Positions 1 through 40,021 of a DNA stretch of 64,000 bases are shown piece after piece. Within the stretch, counting starts at the first letter, position 1; every line of letters begins with the position of its first letter. The notes beneath the pieces are model-generated. The model saw only the letters and a list, made by a program, of their open reading frames with translations. It was not told where the DNA came from and searched no databases. A program made the position numbers and the translations under genes. The DNA is from Amoebidium appalachense (Eukaryota > Ichthyosporea), in the NCBI GenBank assembly GCA_963693365.1, contig CAVNZM010000002.1:8308001-8372000 (forward strand), read 5' to 3'.

Positions 1-163
1 GGGGGGGGGGGGGAGGGAGGGAAGAGGGAAAAATAAAGCTGGGAGCAGGGCTGCCTTAACGATAGGTGACTGCATGGAAGTCGTGAAGATGTAACCTAGG
101 TGCATACGCAGTTCACGGGGGGAGGAGATGCAACAGAACGACCAGAACCCTCATACATACCAC

Positions 164-194
<31 letters not shown>

Positions 195-235
195 TACACA
201 ACACACAGTTAAGTGCAATGGGTGAGGGCGCCTAC

Positions 236-14316
<14,081 letters not shown>

Positions 14317-15612
14317 TCTCGGTATAATTTGGAGTTTCCCCCCACTCCCCTCAAGAAATTGGAAACACACGCCTATTCACTTTAACAACATAACCACCTC
14401 ACTAAATGCACACGTATGATATTACACTCAGCTATAGCCTATGTTATCCGCCTACCACCTACTGAGGCGGTGTCTCCTTTCTTTTTTTTTTTTTTTTTTT
14501 TTTAAACTTAAAAGGGACCGCCTGAGTAAATGTATAACGTCGCACGTGCGGCAACACGTCAGTACGTGTTAGGATATCCGCAAAGAGCAGGGCATGAATA
14601 GACCTTCAGTTGCTCAGGTTGAAATGGTTATATCATCCACCAGATTAGTCTCATTACTAATGACGTCACATCTGTTTTTGGCACGCCAAATTCTCTACCC
14701 AAGAAAGACTGATAGCATAAAAAAGACAACTTTAGAGTAGATAATGAAAGACTAGCCCAAATTGCCTCACAGATCTGGGCATGTTCAGCGCTCACTCACA
14801 TGATTGGACAATCTATCTCCCTCACAGGGCTAGAAAGTTTGCCAAAAGGGGCTCACCAAAAAACCCTACTTTCAACGTTTTTCGAAAAGTGCAATCAAAT
14901 ATTTATCACTTTTCAAGATGTATTTACGGTGATATGCTGCAAAGGACCGAGCTATTATTTGTCCCCTGAGAGCCTAACTGTTATTTGTCGTTTTGATTGG
15001 CTGCACTCTCACCTACTACCCTCCTAGACTTCCTATGGGGATTTCTGGCACACCATATCAGTGATTCATGACGTTCGGCCGACAACCTTTTTTTTTTTGT
15101 TTTCTGGCTTGTCACAAAGTTTTGCGCCTCGTGCGTACTATTTCTCACTTTCAAAGTAGTATGTACAGCCACCTCAATTCTTCGTTTTACCCACTTTTTT
15201 CTCCCCTTTTTACTGGTTTATGTGTATGCCCCAGTCATTTGCCAGGTCATGCGAATGGTCTAGTAGGCCTGGCGTAATTCGCTGATGAGTTGTTCGCACC
15301 AAAACGAGGATCTGGCTTGAGCGATTTTGAACTCTCGTCCTAAGCTCAGTACCAGATTTTTCAACTATCAGCTTGAGATATTTGGGGCGTTTGATAAGGA
15401 CGTGCGCGATTACACAACACAGTGGGGCACATGAAGCCAACTTATAGTGTCAACACAACCTGCTAGCTCTTTGTTTCTGATGTTTTTGCTCTGAATAAAT
15501 GTTGTTGGAAAGACAGTAATTTTGTAAGCCTGCGTGGTGTACCCCTGCCTTGTTTAGTTATTATTATTTTTTTTTTTTGAAAATAGAGGTAACGCAAGCG
15601 GAAAGGGCGGCA
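14317..15612. promoter_or_regulatory. Divergent promoter region between CSB and RING genes
   Basis: About 1.3 kb separating the minus-strand CSB start (14316) and plus-strand RING start (15613). It lacks long dinucleotide repeats but has a T run at about 14482-14503 and a shorter one near 15090. ATTGG (CCAAT on the minus strand) occurs at about 14812 and 14995. No TATA box is convincing on either side. Promoter role is inferred from the head-to-head arrangement. Confidence 0.5.
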
Positions 15613-23021
<7,409 letters not shown>

Positions 23022-23227
23022 GTATGTCCATCCCCACATCCCCCCTCCTCTTCCCCCCCCTCCCTCCCCCCCCCCCCCCCCCCCCCCCCCCCCTGGGCGG
23101 CCGCCGCCGCGGCCATCGCCACCGCCAAAACCATTGCATATGCAGTGTTTTGTTTTTCGTTGGTTATCTGGTTTCAGAGAATTGTGTGTGTGGGTGGGTG
23201 GGTGTGCGTGTGCGCCTTTGCGTGTGA

Positions 23228-23384
23228 GTGTCCGCACGCCTGCCCGTGAGCTGGGGCATTAGTGTGTGTGTCTGATTATGTTGGCAAACGTGTGTGTGTG
23301 TGTGCCTCAATCTGTTTCAGTGCCTGTGTGTTTGTGCATGTGTGTGTGTAAGGGGAGGGGGTGAGAGGAGGGGAAGGTGGTGGT

Positions 23385-23421
<37 letters not shown>

Positions 23422-24272
23422 AGAGGGTAAGGAGAGGTGTGAAAGCCAAAAACCGGTTGTGCAAATCGGGTGATCTTGTGCACTTTGACCGTTACTGACA
23501 TGAACGGTGGGCGGCTCACAGCAAACACGAGCAACATGTCTGCCCCAGCCTAACGGTACAAGTGACCTTTCTCCGGGAAATTGCAGACGAATTTCCCCGT
23601 TGTGATCATACATGGTATATCTACTGGCAGGGATATCTCCCTGCAGGGTTTTTTCTTTGAGGAGTTATATCTCTTAAGGGGTTAAAACTTTGTTCCCCCT
23701 TTTTTTGCCCTCTCTGTATCATTTCTGCTTTGTTTGTAACGGAATCTCAGATGATACGTAGGGACTCCCCCTTCATCCTTGCATGTATACTACCAAACAC
23801 CGTGTGACGCGTAACGATGCATTTTTACCCGTTACTAGAGCGCTTTTACCTACATTTTTTCGGCGACTAGCCCGAATATAACAATTAGATATATTTAAAT
23901 TTTCACGGACTTCATTTTCACTTCGATCACTTTCCTTTCACATCGATTTTTTCTCCCGACTTTTCATCATGGCAGGTATATAAGATCTTTCGCTTCTTTC
24001 TTTTTGTGACGGGACTGAAGTCCGGTGCAGGGGGGATGACCTCCAGGCAGGTGCTGGCGCAACTGGGGTGATGGTTGTTTTCTGCGGGCTGCAATGAGCT
24101 GGTGAGCTACCTCTCTCCATCATGGTTCTGTCTTCGCGTCCTTTACCCGCCGGGGTGTGCGGATGGTACTCTGATGGCCGCGAGGCTTCTCGTTTAGGGG
24201 GTTGGCGGCCCTCTGGGTTAGCGACGGCACCCTTTTTCTATGATGGCGGGCACAACTAAGTTTTCTCCAACT
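23228..24272. other. Intergenic stretch after RING gene
   Basis: A short TG-rich stretch, a G run of about 30 nt (about 23388-23420), then roughly 800 bp of ordinary-complexity DNA without a recognisable gene. A 61-codon minus ORF at 23938-24123 is weak. Confidence 0.4.
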
Positions 24273-24680
24273 CTACGTTTTCTCCTTGGGGTGCACCTGC
24301 GGCTTGGTTGACGTCTCCTCCGCGGCACGCGTCCGGGGTAGTTTGTAGCCGACTGGGACGTCGAGAAGCTTCCTCAGCCGGCTACAGTTACGGGCCCTTG
24401 TGGTGGCAGTTAGCTCTATAGCCTTGATTTGTGTACCCGCTTGCTTGGTAGTGTTGGTTCCTTTTGCATCTCCCGTTACAGCTAGGCTACCTTGTTTGGC
24501 TGCTATTATCCTTGGAGGGTTACTCCTGTCGCCGCGCCCCCTAAGGTAGTTTTGCAGTCTTACATGTTCTGTATTGCTCTTTTGAAACCTCGTGTGCTGC
24601 TCCAGTGATAGAGTTTTGGCCGAGGGCTGTGTCTCTAGAGCAGTTACAGATGGCTTCCTTGCAGTTTGTAGCCTAGACAT
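24273..24680 (-). CDS. Hypothetical basic protein, 135 aa
   Basis: An open frame starting MSRLQTARKPSVTAL in a low-repeat island. The product is rich in Arg, Lys, Thr and Gln with no recognisable domain, signal peptide or TM segment. It could be a small gene, an ORF1-like fragment of an old retroelement, or chance. Two diverged direct copies beginning GTTAACGTACAC lie just upstream, at 24758 and 24790. Confidence 0.3.
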   Translation of the reverse strand: MSRLQTARKPSVTALETQPSAKTLSLEQHTRFQKSNTEHVRLQNYLRGRGDRSNPPRIIAAKQGSLAVTGDAKGTNTTKQAGTQIKAIELTATTRARNCSRLRKLLDVPVGYKLPRTRAAEETSTKPQVHPKEKT

Positions 24681-24757
24681 CTTCGTGGCTTTGATGGAGC
24701 AATCTAGCCATGCCTTAAGCTTCTCATTTTGTACCCTGCCATCGATGCTATTTACAT

Positions 24758-24823
24758 GTTAACGTACACATTTACTCAAATTTCTGTGTGTTAACGTACA
24801 CGTTTCACTCAATGATTTCTGTG
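24758..24823. repeat. Two diverged direct repeats of about 32 bp
   Basis: Both copies begin GTTAACGTACAC, continue with TTT and ACTCAA or CACTCAA, and end TTTCTGTG. They start at 24758 and 24790. Function unknown; possibly a promoter duplication for the minus-strand ORF next to it. Confidence 0.6.
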
Positions 24824-25368
24824 ACTCAATTCATATTAGGTCACCTTTATTGAGGTTTTTTTGTTGTGGCAGCCGAGATATCAACTTATCGTTTTCACTC
24901 CTGCCTTTAGTGTTTATTTGTATTTTTATACCTTTGGGTCGACGTCCGTATTCCAGTGAGCCTACTTCTCATTTGAGTGACTCGAAAATCGTCTCTCGAG
25001 ATATCTGGGATATCTCTTTTTCGTGTCCTTCGAACATATGAGCACATCAATAAAGTCATTATGAAAAAAAATATTTTCACGTATGGCTAGCTAAATGTTT
25101 ACTGTTTTGAAGGATAACGGATTAAGGACGCTTTTGCCTGAAGCAGGTTCACAATTAGCATTGTACATTTTGGCCCCCTCCCCCTCCAACCCCTCCCCCT
25201 CCCTCCCCCCCCCCCCCCCCCCCCTTTCTCTCCCTCTCTCTCTCTCTCCCCCCCCCCCCCTCCCCCCCCACCCACCCACCCACCTACCCACCCACTCCTC
25301 ATATCCTCCCGGCACACAACACACACACACACACAGGAGCAGGGACACGCACGGGCACACACGCGCAC

Positions 25369-25414
<46 letters not shown>

Positions 25415-26048
25415 GCGCTTGCGGAGTGTGCCGCTTGCCCCGTCATGCCCACCAGCACACACATGGACACAACACAGAAAGGAACATGTACACACCAACA
25501 CACGCACGCACAGGCGATCTCACCGAAAGGGACACACCGACAAACAGGCAACACACGTGCACGCACAATGTAATTCACCACAGAAACACGCCCGAGCGGA
25601 CAGTCACACCCCAACCCCCCTCCCGGATCCCTAAGCAAAAGGTGCACGTACACTCACACACAATATCTGGAAAGAGGAGGAGGAGGGGGGGGGGGGGGGG
25701 GGGGGGGGGCGCACCCGTCACAATTACTGCATGAGGTGCACAAAAGATTATGACGTTATCATGGGCAGCCTATGAAATCATACCCAAGTTGTTAGAAAAC
25801 CCCTACACGAATTCGAAGATTGCAAATGTATAGATGGGCCTTCTAAATTTGTGAATGGTTTTAAGAGCATTCCAAAAGGAGTTTTGATGAAATTATAGCA
25901 TACGCCATTTGAGCTCGTGTGCGAAACCCACGAAACGAATCTAGAACAGAGAAAAAGCAGTGCCACTGTGTCCGCAGACAGCAATATTATAATTAGGGCA
26001 AAAAAAAACTGCAATGCGCTTGAAGCCTATAGGTTTATTGTCATGTCA

Positions 26049-26110
26049 TTGAGGGAATACTTCAGTCTTGCGTTTAGATAACTCAAACGTAAGACTGCAC
26101 TTTCCCTCAA
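26049..26110. other. 62-nt imperfect hairpin
   Basis: TTGAGGGAA at the left end pairs with TTCCCTCAA at the right. Inside, CAGTCTT-G-CGTTT pairs with AAACG-T-AAGACTG, closing on a nine-base loop. The arms total about 21 pairs with one opposed mismatch and one small internal loop. It sits in non-repetitive DNA. A small-RNA precursor or a foldback element remnant are both possible. Confidence 0.5.
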
Positions 26111-26307
26111 AGAATGACCTGGTGGCACGTTGGGGGACTAGAAGCCTTGAGTTAACTACAGGTTATATATATATCTGTTCTTTGTTGCCATGGGTGGTGG
26201 GTGAAAGGGTGTGTGTTTATGTGTGTTTATGGGGAGAGGGGAGTGGGGGAGAGGGGGGGAGGGGGGGAGGAGGGGCAAGGGGGGAGGAGGAGGGCGGGGG
26301 CGGGGGG

Positions 26308-26312
<5 letters not shown>

Positions 26313-26385
<73 letters not shown>
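26313..26385. repeat. Very long C homopolymer
   Basis: About 73 consecutive C, the longest homopolymer in the window. It is preceded by G-rich DNA, so the flanks are G-rich then C-rich and could fold back. Exact length is doubtful in any assembly. Confidence 0.85.
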
Positions 26386-26388
<3 letters not shown>

Positions 26389-26556
26389 CCCCCTACACCA
26401 AAAAAAAAAACAAAAAAACAAAACAAAAAAAAAAACTTTGAATAAATAAAATAAAAATTCATAAAACTTTCAATATGCAACTGAGCGTACGCATGGCATT
26501 GCGCGCAAGTGTGTATTTGTGGTAGTGTTTGTGGTAGTGTTTGTGGTGTTGATGTG

Positions 26557-26656
<100 letters not shown>

Positions 26657-26727
26657 GGAGGAGGAGGGGGGGGGGGGGGGGGAGGGGAAGGAGGGGGGGG
26701 GGGGGGGGGGGGAGGGGGGGGGGGGGA

Positions 26728-26780
<53 letters not shown>

Positions 26781-28549
26781 GGCAGGATAGGTCCTGGAGT
26801 GTGAAGCAATGTTCAACCTAAATCTGAACCGGCCGAAGCCTCCACATCTCTGAGCAGATTATACGTTGTGCATGTGCAAGTGTGTGTGTGTGTGTAGTGG
26901 TAGATATTTTCGTGGTGCAAGTGTGTATATTTGCTCGTGTGTGTACGTGGTGGGGGAGAATAACATCAATTTCTGAGCATGTTCGCGCGCACGCATGTCG
27001 GTATTAGCCATGGATGTGTGCGAAAGTGTGCTTGTCAATCATCCACGCGCGGCTACGTGTCGGTCCGTGTGTTTCTGCTTGTGCATATTTGGCTATATGT
27101 GTGCGTGTGCCTGCGCGCTCAACACATGGCCTAGTGTATTGTCAACGCGTGCTAACAATCAGTCTGTGTCTTATGTGTGTGTGCACGGGGGTGCGTGGGC
27201 GTGTTGACTGTGTGCTTGGTGCACACCTGTGGTGTATGAAAGATATGTGTGTGCACACTTATGTGTTTGTATGCATCTGCCTGTGCGTGTGCTTGCATTA
27301 CGGTTTGTGTTTTTGTGTTTTAAAGTGTGCATGTGTGTGCAGGCGCCTGTGTTTGATTACACAGCCTGAGTACTTTGTTGGTAAGTTTTTGTATGTGTAT
27401 GTGTGCATTTACAGATTCCTGCCGTGCAGCAGCCCATTATTCATGCGGTTACAAAAATTAGGGGACGGAGCGAGGCGCCCAGGGAGGGGGAGGGGGAAGG
27501 GGGAGACGGGGGGGACGGAGGGGGGGGGGAGGGGGGGGGGGATGTATGCATTAGATGTTTGGAACTGATATATGAAGGAGGAGACGTCAAAAGGCAAATC
27601 ACAAATACCAGAAAGGAGGGTAGGGTGGTAGGGCGGTAGGTCTCCGATCAGGATGAATCGGGTATGTTCACGGGAAAATACACAGACCTGCCCTTATATA
27701 ATATCCGTATGCAGTAAGTGGGTATTCGTTTGTGCGCTACGTGGATGTAATCGGGAAGCAGGAAAAGAGGGGCGGGGTGGTGGTGATAGGTGGGAGGAGG
27801 GGGAGGGGGTGGGGGGTGGGGGGGAAGGGATGTACATTCGTTACTGCGTGTGGTGTGTGTGTGTGTGCACGTGCGTGCGTGTGTGTTTGAAGGTGATGGA
27901 GGTGGGTGTGGTGTTGGTGGTGGTGGTGGGGGGGGGGGGGGGGGAGAGGGGGAGGGTATCTGTGTGTGTGAGTCGGGTGTGTGTCCGTGTGTTTGTAAGG
28001 GGGTGGGGAGGGGGGAGCGGGGGGGGGGGGGGGAGGGGAGGGAGGGGGATGTCGGGGAGGAGGGAGGTAAGCAGAAATGCCGGGAAGCAGGAAAGGTGAT
28101 GGGGGGATGGTCAAAGGGGGGTTGTGAATATGTGTGCGTGTTAAATGTGCAGTGCAAGTGTCGCTTTATGTCTGTATGCCTGTGAGCATGTCTACCTCCC
28201 CACCTAAGGTTCACGCATCGAGCCACACTAAATGCACAAACACGTGAACTGTTGCTCCACGCAGGAACACGCTGCAGACCTTTGTGTCATGGGGGGTTCA
28301 CACATGGGAAGTATGTAGAGAGGGGGAGAAAGGAAAAAACATAAGCTATTGGTAAGCAGACAGCCTGAGGAGGGCAAGAGGCAAGAGGGCAAAGCGAGAT
28401 GAAAAGGAGGGGAGAGGGTGGGGTGGCCACTCGGTTGTGGTCGGGAAGGAAGGACGGAAGGGGGCAGTGTGGTGCTCGTACATGTTCTTGTGCAAGGGTG
28501 GGGGAAAAACAGAAAGACGTGTAAGGAAACCAAGTAGCTTTTATATATC

Positions 28550-28555
28550 TTTATT
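28550..28555 (-). terminator. Possible poly(A) signal of the cathepsin gene
   Basis: AATAAA on the minus strand, about 318 nt past the cathepsin stop. It is the first canonical hexamer I see downstream on that strand. Confidence 0.3.
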
Positions 28556-28872
28556 TTCATAGTTAACGTTGCTTATATATATCAAAGTTTCATAATAACT
28601 AGTTGTGGATAAAGCGGGCCAGCTTCTAAATGCCCTCAACAGTGCGCGTATAAAAGTCAACATTATTATACATGGAAACACCATGGTGGAAATTTTTTTT
28701 TTTAAAAAAATCCTACAGTGGCCCAGCCACCCCTCTCTCTTTAAGCTTTACCTTAAAGCTCGTGTGTGCATTGCATTCGTCAGCAAAAAGACAAAAAAGG
28801 CCAAGTAAGGCAAGCGTCGGCTACATCACAAATCATTCGCAGGTGGGAGAACAGGTTAATCTACGCACGTGT

Positions 28873-29820
28873 TTATCGTGGCCCGGTAGTCAGGTCGGGC
28901 AAACCAGCATACACGTTGGACTCGATACCGCACTCGTTGGAGCCCTGAGCAATACGGAAATAACCACTCTCGCCCCAGTCCTCACCCCAGCTGTTGGCAA
29001 TGATCCAGTAGGGGGTGCCTGCCTCCTCCCCCCAGCCAACAACCTTGATGGCGTGGCCACCCATAACGGGGCCAGTCACGTGCTTGTACACACCCCCACG
29101 GTAGCTCATAAAGTCCTGGTACACGGTGAAGGCAGCCTCCACGGGGCCATTCTTAAAGATCTCCGCCTTGATTTTGTTAACCCGCTTGTCAATCGGGTCG
29201 AAGAACGACACGACGCTGTATGCATTGCTGGCCTTGTAGATGACCGGCTTCTCACCATCCTTGCATGTCTTCTGGCAGGGGCCGGCATTGCCCGCCCCGG
29301 CAGTGTACGGCTCACACTCGTCAGATGGAACACCTCTTGAGGACATGTACTCCCACACGTTGCGTAGCTGGCCACCGTGGCAGCCGAGGTCGGTGCGGTC
29401 ACAGGCGACGAGGTACTGGGGTGAAAGGATGACATCCTTGCCAGCTATGCAGAAGCGGTCGGAGAGAGCCTCAGAGGCGGCAAAAGCCCAGCAGGAACCA
29501 CACTTCTCCTGGTTGCGCACGGGGTGCACACACTTGCCCCACTTCTCACGGCCGTCGAAGGTGGATGGCAGGGAGCCGATGACATCGTCGTAAAGAAGGT
29601 CGTTGGCACCAACGTAGGGGGCGTCCTCATCGACCAGAGTGCCCATCATGGAGATCATATCGTCCATGGTGTAGTTGGCAAACCGTGTGTTCTTGCCTGC
29701 AATCCACGTACGGGTTGGGTGGTTGTTCACTTGGTTGATCACCTCATCCTCGTGGGCGAAGTTGTTGCGGTAGGCGGCAACGAAGCCGACAACGGCGCTG
29801 AGGGCAAGAAGCTTCTGCAT
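28873..29820 (-). CDS. Cathepsin B-like cysteine protease, secreted/lysosomal, intronless
   Basis: A 315-aa papain-family (C1A) protease precursor. The start at 29820 gives a signal peptide, MQKLLALSAVVGFVAA; the 29-residue in-frame extension upstream is ignored because it would bury this. A short propeptide of about 65 residues with NHPTRTWIAGKNTRF resembles cathepsin B-type prosegments. The mature part begins near LPSTFDGREKW (about residue 84). Catalytic residues: Gln104 (VRNQ), Cys110 (CGSCWAF), His256 (GGHAIKVVGWG) and Asn276 (NSWG). CHGG at 147-150 is the usual second signature. The paired-histidine occluding loop of animal cathepsin B is absent, as in Giardia homologues, so endopeptidase rather than dipeptidyl-carboxypeptidase activity is expected. 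It has no introns, in contrast to its neighbours. Confidence 0.95.
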   Translation of the reverse strand: MQKLLALSAVVGFVAAYRNNFAHEDEVINQVNNHPTRTWIAGKNTRFANYTMDDMISMMGTLVDEDAPYVGANDLLYDDVIGSLPSTFDGREKWGKCVHPVRNQEKCGSCWAFAASEALSDRFCIAGKDVILSPQYLVACDRTDLGCHGGQLRNVWEYMSSRGVPSDECEPYTAGAGNAGPCQKTCKDGEKPVIYKASNAYSVVSFFDPIDKRVNKIKAEIFKNGPVEAAFTVYQDFMSYRGGVYKHVTGPVMGGHAIKVVGWGEEAGTPYWIIANSWGEDWGESGYFRIAQGSNECGIESNVYAGLPDLTTGPR

Positions 29821-29925
29821 GGTTGAAACTAACACACCCTCTAAAGCGAAGGGATAAAATGGAGAGGATAATAGTGAGAATGTAGAGGGTGGATGTTTCT
29901 GAACCAAAATGGTGGTGGTAAAGGT

Positions 29926-29932
29926 TTATATA
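29926..29932 (-). promoter_or_regulatory. TATA box of cathepsin gene
   Basis: TATATAA on the minus strand about 105 bp upstream of the start codon. Three CCAAT boxes (ATTGG on plus) follow at 29973, 30043 and 30077, about 45-150 bp further upstream. Confidence 0.55.
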
Positions 29933-29972
29933 CGCGAGCCCACTTCAGTGGGGGTCAGACAAACGCGTTTCC

Positions 29973-31048
29973 ATTGGGTTATGTTGCGGCCCAGGCGAGA
30001 ATAAAGTGAGCCGTGGAATGTGCTACCTGCTTTTTTGCTTTGATTGGCTCATGACTAACCACCGCATCGCATTCTCATTGGTTAGTTCCCATAACCGTTA
30101 GAGGGCGTGTGAAACAACGCAATGCTGCAGCAGCAGGCTCCATGCATGGGTCATAACGGCCGGGGGCCGCAGACGATATCTTTACATACGGTCAAATATT
30201 TAAAACACTTGCGCATGTAGAATAAGCGATTTAGATTGTTTGAATAAAATAAAATCAAATTGAGCTTATTATTTAATGTTTTTCATCGAATACTTCAGGC
30301 TCATCCGACGGCGTTAACATAGCCAAGCCCAAGTTGCCCAACTATACACGTTATCATAAAAAGCATTTGCTGTCTCCGGTAGGTGCTCCTATTGGGCACT
30401 GGTCTCACATGACGGGATTTCATTGGGTGGCAAAGAAGCAACTGGTTGTTCGTGATTGGGGGCTCACACCCCCACCGCGTCATTTTTCTAGTGCATTTGC
30501 AACTATTCAAGTACATTATATGCTACTAACCAACTTAGAGATTTTACAAAAAAGATTTTACAGAAACTTGAATGGAGCCCATCAATGACAATTTTGGTAT
30601 TTTATCCACTGATAGCCCTATGAGATCTATGGCCTCAGTTGTCAGCTGCAGCAATGCACCGCACCGGCCATGTCCCTATGTTAACGTTCTGTGCTGATAT
30701 GAATCATATGATTGTGCTTATTCGATACAGAATACATCCAAAGGATAGATCAGCCCCATAAAGATAACTGCTTGTTAAAATTGACTCCATTATAGGAAAT
30801 GGTTTGGTTTAGGCTTAGAAAATCTTACTAAAAGACATCCGGTACCGTAGTGAACTGGTAGGTTTATTTATCGACGGATTCCAGAGCCTACTTTATTGCG
30901 CCTACCGCCTTTGGATTGGTCAATCAAGCATCGGCAATCGTCAGCATGGAATGTAACGTTTTTGGGCAGCAACAAGAAGAACTTGCCCATTTTGATTGGT
31001 TCTATGCGCCTCTACTATTTGTCATCTCGTTTGGAACAGTTTGATTGG
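29973..31048 (-). promoter_or_regulatory. Array of nine CCAAT boxes in one orientation
   Basis: ATTGG on the plus strand (CCAAT on minus) begins at 29973, 30043, 30077, 30391, 30422, 30455, 30915, 30995 and 31044. I found no CCAAT on the plus strand in the same interval. The proximal three fit the cathepsin promoter. The distal ones could serve the same gene or an undetected neighbour. NF-Y binding is inferred from the motif only. Confidence 0.45.
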
Positions 31049-31145
31049 ATTCATACCATGTGCTCCGATTAGCGGTCCTGAAACTGGTGATGGTTGGGTG
31101 TTCCTGCACCGAAGAACGGTAAACGAACTTGAAGGAAAACGTCGG

Positions 31146-31205
31146 ATGGCCTGGCTGAGGACAAAAAGAGAGAGCCTCGCCAAGAAAGAGAGAAAGAGAG
31201 AAAAG
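31146..31205 (+). CDS. Possible first exon of an unidentified gene
   Basis: ATG at 31146 opens MAWLRTKRESLAKKERKREK, a Lys/Arg/Glu-rich helix, followed by a GTGATG donor-like sequence. It lies just downstream of CCAAT-type motifs. No following exon could be linked, so this may be chance. Confidence 0.2.
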
Positions 31206-31579
31206 GTGATGCAGCCCTGCAGTCGGTAGTGGCTATTGGGAACCCCTCACGGGCTCGATATTGACGAAGGGATAAGCGCCGGGATGTTTTGTGAGAACCA
31301 CGATGTTGGAACAAAGTTTTCAGACTCGGAGGAGCCGCACGGTGGCCCACGGTGTGCTGTGCACATGCCCGCACGCGTACGTGCTCGAGAGGCTGGTATG
31401 TCTTGAGGTGTGTGAGTGAATGTCGGAGGTGGTTCAGGGTGGACGGGGGAAGGGGAAGGCGGGGGATGGGGAGCTTTGAATTCAATCAACGAGACTGGCC
31501 ATGGTGGTACTGTACACAACCTGCTGACGTCCAAAGTAGCTCCAATATGAGCCTGGAGTGACGGACGTATTAGTTAGAG

Positions 31580-32440
<861 letters not shown>

Positions 32441-32488
32441 CTTCACATACTATATGTATCATCAGGTGCACCACTTCATAGCCACTAC

Positions 32489-32605
32489 CTGACATCAAAA
32501 GCTCGCATCAATCCTGGTAGCTGCTCGAAGCCATTTTCTCGTGCAAATCTATTTTCTCCCCCAAGCCTTGAAGGCCCAGGATTCCCAAGGATGAGGTGTA
32601 GGTAT
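32489..32605 (-). CDS. Orphan internal exon of an unrecognised minus-strand gene
   Basis: An open 117-bp segment bounded by TTTTGTGGTTGCAG on the acceptor side and AG|GTAGTGG on the donor side, phase 2 at both ends. Translation includes YLHLILGNPGPSRLGG and ENGFEQLPGLMRAFDV, which reads like an armadillo/HEAT-type helical segment. I cannot name the family, and adjoining exons were not found. It lies between the divergent cathepsin and kinase genes. Confidence 0.4.
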
Positions 32606-32954
32606 CTGCAACCACAAAAATAGACTCAATTTACAACACCTAGAAACTTTCATAGTGTCTGGAAAAATGGGGATAATCTGTGAGCAAGGTGAAAACAAGG
32701 ACGGGAAATGTTACGGCAGCGTGAAGCGGGAGCGGACCGTGACAGTTGGACGAGGCGATGGGTGGGAAGGGGGGAAGGGGGAGAAAAAAAAAGGGAGGGA
32801 GGAGGCGGGGGGGGGGGGGGGGGGGGGGAGGGGGGAGGGGGGAGGGGGGGGAGGGGAGGAGGAGGACACAGACACATACATGGAAACGCATGCACCGATA
32901 GAGAAGCAAGGCCTCCTAATCTCTCTCCCAAGGCCTCCTAGATTAGGAGATTAC

Positions 32955-33032
32955 AAAAAAGGCCTTGGAGAGAAGTCGAAGGGGGCGTACATAAACCCCC
33001 CCCCCCTTCGACTTCTCTCCAAGGCCTTTTTT
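32955..33032. repeat. Perfect 31-bp inverted repeat (cruciform)
   Basis: Left arm 32955-32985 (six A, then GGCCTTGGAGAGAAGTCGAA and five G) is the exact complement of right arm 33002-33032, with a 16-nt loop. Just to the left another inverted pair, TCCTAATCT/AGATTAGGA, sits at about 32915-32950. It is about 440 bp upstream of the uridine kinase start. Confidence 0.9.
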
Positions 33033-33473
33033 GTTAGTCGAAGCTTGTTGCGATTGAGCAACTAATTGTGACGCAACCTTTATTCAATCGCTCAAAAAAA
33101 GAAGACTGATAAGGTCACACGTTTTAGACTGTATCTATATGCGGCAAGCTCGCTGCAGCTTTTGCCAGCTTTTCTTCGCTGTAAAAACCTTTTGGCTGGT
33201 GTAGTTTACACACTGTGTACTCTCTGTGTACTTAATCAAGATTATTATTGGTGGCCACTGGTGCCTTTTATGTTCAGGAGTTTATATGCAGCAGTGAAGG
33301 GGCCTTTTGCCGTGTGTGTTTCTGTAGCCAGAGCAAATACTCCACTATGTTGTGATTCAGATCCGGAAAAGAGCTTGCGGTGATCACAGGTTTTGATAGC
33401 AACGACTTTCTTCTTCACATAGCACCAAAACTTCGCTCCACTCAATCCTGCTAGTGATAACAAAAGATATACG

Positions 33474-39894
<6,421 letters not shown>

Positions 39895-39972
39895 ATCTTT
39901 GTTCCTAATGCACGTGCAAGCACACACGTCTCTCTCTCTCCCTCTCTCCCCTCTCTCCCCTCTCTCTTTCTC

Positions 39973-40021
<49 letters not shown>

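Noticed and set aside
1-200. Further CSB exon at the left edge
   Set aside because: No frame there resembles the expected helicase sequence after the last exon, and the G runs at 1-13 and about 169-194 interrupt it.
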